A stretch of DNA of 10,744 nucleotides from Flavobacteriaceae bacterium (lineage in GTDB: Bacteria; Bacteroidota; Bacteroidia; Flavobacteriales; Flavobacteriaceae), in assembly GCA_016763215.1 (NCBI GenBank), contig JAESUF010000329.1, positions 1 to 10,744 of the forward strand. Reading direction: 5' to 3'. A program made the translations under genes and the position numbers. Below, piece after piece: positions 1-5,236 of the stretch; positions within the stretch are counted from its first letter, which is position 1, and every line of letters starts with the position of its first letter. Below the pieces are notes generated by a model. The model had not been told where the DNA came from, searched no databases, and saw only the letters and a list, made by a program, of their open reading frames with translations.

Positions 1-82
1 GAATGTTTCCGGTGCCAAAGGCAATGTTTTCATCAAAAGTTAGTACAATATTACTACTCGTGGCAATGGTTGTGGCTCCATC
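1..82 (-). repeat. Ig-like repeat unit, copy 2 (partial)
   Basis: This segment matches 346-427 at 76 of 82 bases by hand count, with a period of 345 bases (115 codons). It encodes the DGATTIATSSNIVLTF...ENIAFGTGNI core of the second Ig-like unit. The only amino-acid change seen in the core is Asn to Asp before ENIAF. The unit continues beyond the left edge. Confidence 0.85.
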
Positions 83-964
83 GAAAGGCGAGGAACTATT
101 AAAAAACGGACCCGTCTCATCTGCTGTGGTGAAGTCTAAGGTTGTATTGTTGGTAATTCCCGCATAAGAGTTTCCACTAGTATCATCAATAGCAGTAGCG
201 GCTATCTGGATTGCATAGTTTGAACTATCATCCATGCTTGTACTTGGATTGATGGTTAATACTGCTCCAGTTATCGACGCTTGTCCTCCGGGAGAAGCCG
301 CGTCTATGGTAAATGAATTTGTGCCGTCGGTCACATCAATCACTTGAATGTTTCCGGTTCCAAAAGCGATGTTCTCATTAAAAGTTAGTACAATATTACT
401 ACTGGTGGCAATGGTTGTGGCTCCATCTGCTGGTAAAGAGCTATCTAAGGTTGGATTCGTGACATCTGCTGCGGCTAGAACAATATCATCAACCCCAAAA
501 GTTTCAAAACCCCCTCCGTTTACTGTGAGTGTAATTGCGGTAATTCCTGTCCAGTTAAGAGTTACAACCTCACCCAAAGATTGAGTAATCCCTTCAATAA
601 CAGTAGAATTACTACCCCCTGTTGGTGTGTACAAAATAGAGGTCTCTCCTCCCGCATCATTATCTGCGATAAAGGTAAACATACTGGCAACATTCACTGC
701 TGTAGAAAATGTTATGGTTAAGGAGGTACTATCATCTGGATTCTGCGTAAAAACAACAAATCCTGTAGAACCGTCAAATCCTGATCCATTAACACTTTGC
801 GCATCACTATTTGAAGTTGTTACTGTGGCTGTTATTGTACTTACAGTTTGAGTAACATTGGACCCGTTGTCTGTTGCTGTTTCCCAGTCAAAAGTCTGAG
901 AAAATGACGAATGGCTAAATAAAATAAGGGCAATAAATGATAGTAGAAAGATAATTTTCTTCAT
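1..964 (-). CDS. Secreted surface protein with tandem bacterial Ig-like (Big_5-type) repeats, C-terminus beyond window
   Basis: The open frame starts at ATG 964-962 and runs through the left edge without a stop, giving 321 codons. Residues 1-22 form a Sec signal peptide: MKK, a hydrophobic core, then a likely cut near SFS-Q. Residues about 23-166 form a beta-rich N-terminal domain opening with TFDWETATDNGSNVT and ending FETFGVDDIVL, a layout I associate with secreted flavobacterial proteins. From about residue 169 Ig-like units follow, each opening D-x-T-x-P and continuing with P-x-DGATTIATSSNIVLTF and ENIAFGTGNI, which matches the SbsA/Big_5 Ig-like family. The second unit begins about 115 residues later and is cut by the edge. 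An extracellular adhesive or structural role, with type IX secretion through an unseen C-terminal domain, is inference. It lies downstream of two terminators, so it probably has its own promoter, which I could not identify. Small plus-strand open frames inside it are shadows. Confidence 0.85.
   Translation of the reverse strand, partial: MKKIIFLLSFIALILFSHSSFSQTFDWETATDNGSNVTQTVSTITATVTTSNSDAQSVNGSGFDGSTGFVVFTQNPDDSTSLTITFSTAVNVASMFTFIADNDAGGETSILYTPTGGSNSTVIEGITQSLGEVVTLNWTGITAITLTVNGGGFETFGVDDIVLAAADVTNPTLDSSLPADGATTIATSSNIVLTFNENIAFGTGNIQVIDVTDGTNSFTIDAASPGGQASITGAVLTINPSTSMDDSSNYAIQIAATAIDDTSGNSYAGITNNTTLDFTTADETGPFFNSSSPFDGATTIATSSNIVLTFDENIAFGTGNI
346..427 (-). repeat. Ig-like repeat unit, copy 1 core
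   Basis: This is the partner of 1-82, in the same orientation and in frame within the same gene. High DNA identity in the core, with clearly divergent sequence between the cores, suggests recent unit duplication or recombination within the repeat array. Confidence 0.85.
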
Positions 965-1016
965 GACAGCTAGGTTTGGTTGTAAAGTTTTATGGGGAGC
1001 TTAAAAGTAAATAAAA

Positions 1017-1054
1017 AACCCCGAAAAGCGAATGAATTAGCGCCCTTCGGGGTT
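1017..1054 (-). terminator. Hairpin terminator, second of a tandem pair
   Basis: Arms AACCCCGAA (1017-1025) and TTCGGGGTT (1046-1054) form a 9-bp stem around a 20-base loop. On the minus strand the stem is followed by a T run (1016-1013), which fits intrinsic termination of transcripts coming from the tail-collar genes. It also separates them from the Ig-repeat gene starting at 964. Confidence 0.7.
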
Positions 1055-1061
1055 GGTTTTC

Positions 1062-1091
1062 AAAAAAACAGGTATAAATACCTGTTTTTTT
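1062..1091 (-). terminator. Strong hairpin terminator after the tail-collar pair
   Basis: A perfect 13-bp inverted repeat (A7-CAGGTA, loop TAAA, TACCTG-T7) begins 22 bases past the stop of the 1113-1703 gene. The T run lies at the 3' side on the minus strand. The hairpin is symmetrical and could work both ways, but no plus-strand gene reads into it. Confidence 0.85.
1071..1085. repeat. 15-base word shared with 2531-2545 (left copy)
   Basis: GGTATAAATACCTGT occurs exactly here and at 2531-2545, on the two sides of the tail-collar pair. Here it forms the loop end of the terminator hairpin. It is near-palindromic, so the orientation is ambiguous. Confidence 0.6.
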
Positions 1092-1112
1092 GTTTAAAAA
1101 GAATTTAAAATT

Positions 1113-1703
1113 CTAGTTTCTTGAAGGATATAAACCTGTCATCGCAATAATATAATTAATTGCTAAAAAAGGCTGAATGTTATTGTGTGCTACTCCTCCT
1201 CCAGTATCGTTTACTGTTAATCCAGCATTTCCACTAAGTGTTTGCCCGTTTACCAATCCGGTAGCAGGTCCAAAATTATTTACCGTTTTTGTCGCTAATC
1301 CATCAGCATAGTTTGCTGCTGCTGGTACATCTCCTGCATCTGGAACATTTCTAACTGCAGAAGTAGCACTTAACGCTACATGTTGATCTGCTGATGTAGT
1401 ATTTGTTGTTGTGTGATTATGAGTAGGCATTTGAGGAATTGTTAATGTATGCACTTCTCGTCCTGCTCTTTCACCTAATCTGTAATCTGACAATCCTGGT
1501 CCTCTCCTAGGTCCTATTGGTGTTCTACCACGTAAGTCTAGTAAGGCAAATGTTGTTCTACCATCACCACCATAGATTGTTCCTAATAAAGAAAACAGTG
1601 CTGTATTCGCACTAATTGATAATAGTTGTCCATCGCAATAAGCCCAGCCCCTTGGAGCAAAATTTCCTGCGAAAACCATAATTGGTGCAATCATTGGATC
1701 CAT
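1113..1703 (-). CDS. Tail-collar / microcystin-dependent (MdpB-like) family protein, downstream copy
   Basis: This is a complete 196-residue protein starting MDPM. Residues about 8-62 form the phage Tail_Collar domain, with GNFAPRGWAYCDGQLL (13-28), LFSLLGTIYGGDGRT (36-50) and DLRGR (56-60). The family motif MPTHNH lies at 92-97, and the C-terminus carries HNNIQPFLAINYIIA (173-187). Length and motif order match bacterial tail-collar proteins often named microcystin-dependent proteins, whose cellular role is unsettled. The usual F-G-L-P-D-L-R-G-R reads F-A-L-L-D-L-R-G-R here, losing the Gly and Pro that the sister copy keeps. There is no signal peptide or membrane segment. It lies 39 bases after the stop of the sister gene and is followed by two terminators, so the two are probably co-transcribed. 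No other phage structural gene is nearby. Family assignment is firm; function is unknown. Confidence 0.9.
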   Translation of the reverse strand: MDPMIAPIMVFAGNFAPRGWAYCDGQLLSISANTALFSLLGTIYGGDGRTTFALLDLRGRTPIGPRRGPGLSDYRLGERAGREVHTLTIPQMPTHNHTTTNTTSADQHVALSATSAVRNVPDAGDVPAAANYADGLATKTVNNFGPATGLVNGQTLSGNAGLTVNDTGGGVAHNNIQPFLAINYIIAMTGLYPSRN

Positions 1704-1732
1704 AATATAAAATGTTTTAAATAGTTAATAAA
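1704..1732 (-). promoter_or_regulatory. Duplicated leader in front of the downstream tail-collar gene
   Basis: Reading towards the ATG, TTTATTAAC, an A/T stretch, ACATTTTA and ATT precede the start. Nearly the same leader, one base shorter, precedes the sister gene (2334-2361). The duplication therefore included the 5' untranslated region, and its retention suggests a role in translation initiation. There is no Shine-Dalgarno sequence. Confidence 0.5.
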
Positions 1733-1742
1733 CTGACCTGTC

Positions 1743-2333
1743 TTAATTTCTTGAAGGGAAAAATCCTTGTAAAGCAATGATATAATTGATTGCTAAATAA
1801 GGCTGTATATTATTATGCCCTTGCTGCCCTCCATTATTGTTGATTGTTAATCCTGCGTTCCCACTAAGTGTTTGCCCATTTACTAAACCGGTAGCAGGGC
1901 CAAAGTTATTTACTGTTTTGGTTGCTAATCCATCTGCATAGTTTGCAGCTGCTGGTACATCTCCCACGTTTGGAACATTTCTAACTGCAGAAGTAGCGCT
2001 TAACGATACATGTTGATCTGCTGATGCAGTATTTGTTGTTAAGTGATTATGATTAGGCATTTGAGAAATTGTTAGTACATGTGACTGTTCTCCTCCTCTT
2101 TGGCCTAGTCTATACGTTGATAAACCTGGTCCAGATCTAGGTCCTAATGCTACTCTACCACGTAAGTCTGGTAAGCCAAAACTTGTTCTTCCATCTCCCC
2201 CATACGTTGTTCCTAATAAAGAGAACAGTGCTGAATAAGAACTAATTGGTAATAGTGCTCCATCACAATAAGCCCAGCCCCTTGGAGCAAAGTTTCCTGC
2301 GAAAATAATAATTGATGCCATCATTGGATCCAT
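1743..2333 (-). CDS. Tail-collar / microcystin-dependent (MdpB-like) family protein, upstream copy
   Basis: This is a complete 196-residue protein with canonical Tail_Collar motifs: GNFAPRGWAYCDGALL (13-28), YGGDGRTSFGLPDLRGR (44-60), MPNHNH (92-97) and HNNIQPYLAINYIIA (173-187). It aligns without gaps to the neighbour encoded at 1113-1703, with about 154 of 196 residues identical by hand count. The differences cluster in residues 1-103 and 164-196, while residues 104-163 differ at only three positions (110, 122, 123). It is the first gene of the probable two-gene transcript and faces away from the HupE-like gene across a 277-base intergenic region. In phages this fold sits in tail fibres or baseplates. 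Here no phage context is visible, so a domesticated or non-viral role is inferred. Confidence 0.9.
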   Translation of the reverse strand: MDPMMASIIIFAGNFAPRGWAYCDGALLPISSYSALFSLLGTTYGGDGRTSFGLPDLRGRVALGPRSGPGLSTYRLGQRGGEQSHVLTISQMPNHNHLTTNTASADQHVSLSATSAVRNVPNVGDVPAAANYADGLATKTVNNFGPATGLVNGQTLSGNAGLTINNNGGQQGHNNIQPYLAINYIIALQGFFPSRN

Positions 2334-2361
2334 AATGTAAAATGTTTAAAAGGTTAATAAA
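2334..2361 (-). promoter_or_regulatory. Duplicated leader in front of the upstream tail-collar gene
   Basis: This is the counterpart of 1704-1732, again reading TTTATTAAC, an A/T stretch, ACATTTTA, ATT and ATG, with about one indel and a few substitutions. It is probably the 5' untranslated region of the two-gene transcript. Confidence 0.5.
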
Positions 2362-2367
2362 ATAAAG

Positions 2368-2405
2368 TTTCTAGAACAGATTTTTTGGTTGTTTCTTTCT
2401 AGAAA
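2368..2405. promoter_or_regulatory. Pair of TTTCTAGAA sites upstream of the tail-collar operon
   Basis: TTTCTAGAA occurs at 2368-2376 and again at 2396-2404, exactly 28 bases apart. The second copy extends to the perfect palindrome TTTCTAGAAA (2396-2405). The sites lie 35-72 bases upstream of the first tail-collar start, where an operator or activator site could sit. No minus-strand TAnnTTTG box was found here, so the promoter position is unknown. The pair could also form a weak hairpin. Confidence 0.35.
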
Positions 2406-2530
2406 ACCTTTGCTTTTACTATTAGTTGACCCGTTTTCATACAACTCAAAAATTTTAATAGCAAAGCGGATATAAACTTAACTTTAAGACTTGGAGCTTT
2501 TTAGGGAATAAATACGTAATCCTGAAATTG

Positions 2531-2545
2531 GGTATAAATACCTGT
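2531..2545. repeat. 15-base word shared with 1071-1085 (right copy)
   Basis: This is an exact second copy of GGTATAAATACCTGT. Its core ATAAATAC (2534-2541) also occurs 26 bases earlier at 2508-2515, within AATAAATACGTAAT. It sits upstream of the HupE-like gene's promoter, with no U-tract or gene end next to it, so it is not a terminator here. Confidence 0.5.
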
Positions 2546-2558
2546 AAATATATTTACA
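2543..2558. promoter_or_regulatory. Perfect 16-bp palindrome, candidate operator
   Basis: TGTAAATATATTTACA is self-complementary over all 16 bases and ends two bases before the -33 TTG of the HupE-like gene's promoter. A TGTA-N8-TACA form fits a dimeric helix-turn-helix regulator. Its position next to the -33 element would suit an activator or a repressor. The cognate regulator is not in the window and is not identified. Confidence 0.45.
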
Positions 2559-2560
2559 AG

Positions 2561-2590
2561 TTGAATATTGTAGTGCTTTTTATATCTTTG
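2561..2590 (+). promoter_or_regulatory. Bacteroidota-type promoter of the HupE-like / dCMP deaminase / protease / lpxH operon
   Basis: TTG at 2561-2563 (-33 element) and TATCTTTG at 2583-2590 (-7 element, consensus TAnnTTTG) are separated by 19 bases, as expected for the primary sigma factor of Bacteroidota. Transcription would begin about 5-8 bases downstream, giving a leader of roughly 13-16 bases before ATG 2611. Confidence 0.75.
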
Positions 2591-2610
2591 GCGAATTCAA
2601 TAAAATTATC

Positions 2611-3192
2611 ATGGATGACTTTCAATTATATTTTCAATTAGGCCTAAATCATGTTCTCGATTTTGCTGCTTATGATCATATTTTATTTCTCATTGTCTTA
2701 GCCGTTGTCTTTAGTTTTAATCAATGGAAAAAAGCAGTATGGCTCATTACTTTTTTTACCATTGGCCATACATTAACTCTGGCTTTAGCTGCTTATGGAG
2801 TACTGAGTGTTCGAATAGATCTCATCGAGTTTTTAATTCCTGTAACCATTTTCATTACCGGGGTTGTTAATGTGGTTAGAGCTAATAAAGCTTCCTTAGG
2901 AAAAGAGAATTTGAATCTGTTTTTTGCGTTGTTTTTTGGATTGATCCATGGTCTTGGGTTTTCAAATTATTTTCGTCTCATGATTGGGCAAGAAGAAGAC
3001 AAATTTTTACCTTTGTTAGAGTTCGCTTTAGGAATTGAAGCTTCACAAGTAATTATTGTTTTTGGAATTTTAATTTTAGGAACATTGATTCAAAATTTCT
3101 TTCGTGTATCAAAAAGAGATTGGGTTTTAGTTACTTCTGCCATTGTAATTGGTTTTGTAATTCCGATGATGATTGCACGAGTTTTTTGGTAA
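2611..3192 (+). CDS. HupE/UreJ-like integral membrane protein
   Basis: This 193-residue hydrophobic protein has about six membrane segments (roughly 24-37, 42-62, 73-90, 102-120, 133-163 and 172-190). Conserved polar motifs of the HupE/UreJ group are visible: GLNHVLDFAAYDHILFL (11-27, with His14, Asp22, His23), FFTIGHTLTLAL (48-59, His53), GLIHGLGFSNYF (110-121, His113) and GIEASQ (141-146). Other family members are linked to nickel or metal supply for hydrogenase or urease. No such enzyme is encoded nearby, so metal transport here is only a family-based guess. It is the first gene after the promoter at 2561-2590 and lies 45 bases before the dCMP deaminase gene, so co-transcription is likely. 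The only plausible start is ATG 2611. Confidence 0.85.
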   Translation: MDDFQLYFQLGLNHVLDFAAYDHILFLIVLAVVFSFNQWKKAVWLITFFTIGHTLTLALAAYGVLSVRIDLIEFLIPVTIFITGVVNVVRANKASLGKENLNLFFALFFGLIHGLGFSNYFRLMIGQEEDKFLPLLEFALGIEASQVIIVFGILILGTLIQNFFRVSKRDWVLVTSAIVIGFVIPMMIARVFW

Positions 3193-3237
3193 ATAATTAA
3201 CGCTCTCCTTTTTTAAATCTACTTATTTTTAACTTTC

Positions 3238-3666
3238 ATGAATTCTAAACAACGTAAATACGACATCGCTTATTTAAAGATGGCTCAAGTGTGGGCAAAA
3301 CTATCACATTGTGAACGCAAACAAGTAGGTGCTTTAATTGTAAAAGGCAGAATGATTATTTCCGATGGGTTTAATGGTACTCCTAGTGGTTTTGAAAATT
3401 GTTGTGAAGATGCTAAAGGATTAACCAAATGGGAAGTCTTACATGCGGAAGCAAATGCTATTTTAAAAGTTGCATCTTCTACACAATCTGCTGAAGGAGC
3501 AACACTATACATTACGTTATCACCCTGTCAACAATGTAGTAAATTAATTCATCAAGCAGGAATTAAGCGAGTGGTGTACTCAAAAGATTATCGAGACACT
3601 AGTGGTTTGGACTTTTTAGAAAAAGCAGGCATTGAAATCTTATACCTCCCATATGAAAAAGAATAA
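3238..3666 (+). CDS. comEB: dCMP deaminase (zinc-dependent cytidine deaminase family)
   Basis: This 142-residue cytosolic enzyme is expected to deaminate dCMP to dUMP, feeding thymidylate synthesis. The zinc-site signature is complete: HAE at 69-71 (His69 zinc ligand, Glu71 proton shuttle) and SPCQQC at 95-100 (Cys97 and Cys100 ligands). The N-terminal WAKLSHCERKQVGALIVK (19-36) and DGFNGTPSGFENCCED (43-58) are typical of dCMP deaminases rather than of tRNA adenosine or riboflavin deaminases. The length matches the short bacterial form, which lacks a large allosteric insertion. Start ATG 3238 follows 45 bases of A/T-rich sequence without a clear promoter or Shine-Dalgarno sequence, and the 3' end overlaps the next gene by 14 bases, which supports one operon. 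A short open frame on the opposite strand is a shadow. Confidence 0.92.
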   Translation: MNSKQRKYDIAYLKMAQVWAKLSHCERKQVGALIVKGRMIISDGFNGTPSGFENCCEDAKGLTKWEVLHAEANAILKVASSTQSAEGATLYITLSPCQQCSKLIHQAGIKRVVYSKDYRDTSGLDFLEKAGIEILYLPYEKE

Positions 3667-5221
3667 TTTTCCTATATATCTATCTTTAGCAACCATTTTT
3701 GGAATTTTGATTGGTACTTTCTTTACCGGAAGTAGCACAGGTTTGTCTATTAATGGTCGCTCTAAAAATGAAATAAAGATTAAACGTTTAATGGATTATA
3801 TTGAAAGTGATTATGTCGACGATGTAAATACTGATAGTCTATTGGAAGGTGCGATTACACAAATGTTGGGAAAATTAGATCCTCATTCTGTATATATTCC
3901 GAAAGAAAATTTACAAGCTGTACAAGAAAATATGCAGGGGAAATTTGTGGGTATTGGTGTTCAGTTCCGAATGATTAACGATTCCATTACTGTGATTCAA
4001 CCCATGAAGGGTGGACCAAGTATTAAGGCAGGAATCAAAGCTGGAGATCGAATTATTGCTGCTGATAAAGATACGTTGTCTGGTAAAAATGTACCTACCA
4101 ATGATATTCCAAAATATTTAAAAGGGAAACCAAACACCAATGTTTTACTACTGATTTACCGAAAAACCAATGACTCCTTATTCAAAGTAAATATCAAACG
4201 AGGAAATATCAATATCAAAAGTGTTGATTTGGCTTATATGATAAATGATCATATAGGATACATCAAATTAGATCGTTTTGCTAGAAACACCTATCGTGAA
4301 TTTAAAACTGCCTTGACAGAATTAAAAAAACAAGGGATGAAAGATTTGGTCTTAGATATACGTGGCAACGGTGGTGGCTTTATTGATATTGCTACTCGAA
4401 TTGTAGATGAATTTTTAGAAGATAAAAAACTCATTGTATTTACAAAAAATAACAAAGGAAGAATCGATAAATCTTTTGCTACAAAACGTGGCGATTTTGA
4501 AAAGGGTGGATTGTATGTCTTGATTGATGAAAACTCTGCTTCTGCTTCTGAAATTGTTGCTGGTGCTTTGCAGGATAATGATAAAGGAACTATTATTGGA
4601 CGTCGTTCTTTTGGAAAAGGGTTGGTACAGATAGAAATGGATTTAGGGGATGGTTCTGCTGTTCGTTTAACTACGGCAAGGTATTATACTCCTACTGGAA
4701 GATCGATTCAAAAACCCTATTCTAAAAACGGAAATAATGGTTATTATAATGATTATCAAAAACGAATTCAAAGCGGCGAGTTGTTAAATCAGGATAGCAT
4801 TCCTATTGTAGACTCTTTACAATTTAATACGCCAAAAGGTAAAATTGTGTATGGTGGCGGTGGTATTATTCCAGATATTTTTGTGGCTATCGACACTACT
4901 TCTTACTTGAATCCCTTTTACTTCAGAACTGTCAATAACTTTGCTTTTGACTATGTAGATAACAATCGAAAAGAAATTACAAATAAATGGACATTAGATT
5001 CCTTTATAGAAAACTTTGATGCTGATGAAAAGGTTTTTGACGCCTATTTAGCAAAAATTGAAAATGTAAAACCTTCATACAAAACAAAGGTAACTTTGCT
5101 TCGATATATAAAAGCTTCTATTGCGAATGAGCTCTTTGGAGATGTTGGTTTTTATCGAATTATTCACACCAATGACAAAATGCTTCAAAGGGTATTAGAA
5201 TTGGATACTAGCAAGGAATAG
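3653..5221 (+). CDS. ctpA: C-terminal processing peptidase, S41 family with PDZ domain
   Basis: This 522-residue periplasmic serine protease is anchored or exported by an N-terminal hydrophobic segment (about 6-25). Domains in order are a helical region with DYIESDYVDDV and MLGKLDPHSVYIP, a PDZ domain (about 97-172, FVGIGVQF to LLLIYRK), the S41 core (about 195-345) and a roughly 175-residue C-terminal part containing GGGGIIPDIFV. The catalytic dyad is Ser297, the middle Ser of SASASEIVAGAL, and Lys322 in SFGKGLVQ. Their 25-residue spacing matches the Ser452/Lys477 pair of E. coli Prc. DIRGNGGG lies at about 235-242. The family trims C-termini of envelope proteins; the substrate here is unknown. 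The open frame reaches back to a TTG at 3632, but ATG 3653 gives the normal MKKNN signal-type start and a 14-base overlap with the deaminase gene, so it is preferred. Confidence 0.92.
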   Translation: MKKNNFPIYLSLATIFGILIGTFFTGSSTGLSINGRSKNEIKIKRLMDYIESDYVDDVNTDSLLEGAITQMLGKLDPHSVYIPKENLQAVQENMQGKFVGIGVQFRMINDSITVIQPMKGGPSIKAGIKAGDRIIAADKDTLSGKNVPTNDIPKYLKGKPNTNVLLLIYRKTNDSLFKVNIKRGNINIKSVDLAYMINDHIGYIKLDRFARNTYREFKTALTELKKQGMKDLVLDIRGNGGGFIDIATRIVDEFLEDKKLIVFTKNNKGRIDKSFATKRGDFEKGGLYVLIDENSASASEIVAGALQDNDKGTIIGRRSFGKGLVQIEMDLGDGSAVRLTTARYYTPTGRSIQKPYSKNGNNGYYNDYQKRIQSGELLNQDSIPIVDSLQFNTPKGKIVYGGGGIIPDIFVAIDTTSYLNPFYFRTVNNFAFDYVDNNRKEITNKWTLDSFIENFDADEKVFDAYLAKIENVKPSYKTKVTLLRYIKASIANELFGDVGFYRIIHTNDKMLQRVLELDTSKE

Positions 5222-5231
5222 TGTTACTTTG
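5201..5231 (+). promoter_or_regulatory. Possible weak internal promoter for lpxH
   Basis: TTG at 5201-5203 and TTACTTTG at 5224-5231 (one mismatch to TAnnTTTG) are 20 bases apart and end five bases before the lpxH ATG. This could give a nearly leaderless extra transcript inside the operon. The match is imperfect, and part of it is protease coding sequence. Confidence 0.3.
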
Positions 5232-5236
5232 CGGCA

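Noticed and set aside
1..427. CRISPR array or mobile-element repeat
   Set aside because: The repeat is in frame, 345 bases in period, and encodes Ig-like protein units. There are no short spacers or terminal inverted repeats.
348..851. Two plus-strand open frames of 74-78 codons
   Set aside because: They lie wholly inside the minus-strand Ig-repeat gene, whose signal peptide and domain motifs are clear. Their translations are low-complexity antisense shadows.
1113..2333. Prophage or contractile injection system
   Set aside because: Only two tail-collar proteins are present. No sheath, tube, baseplate, portal, terminase, integrase or lysis gene is visible.
3285..3512. Minus-strand open frame of 75 codons inside the dCMP deaminase gene
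   Set aside because: It is antisense to the zinc-site coding region and shows no domain, signal or start context of its own.
3632..3652. TTG as the start of the S41 protease
   Set aside because: ATG 3653 gives a normal signal-anchor N-terminus (MKKNN) and a smaller overlap. The TTG version adds seven polar residues before it.
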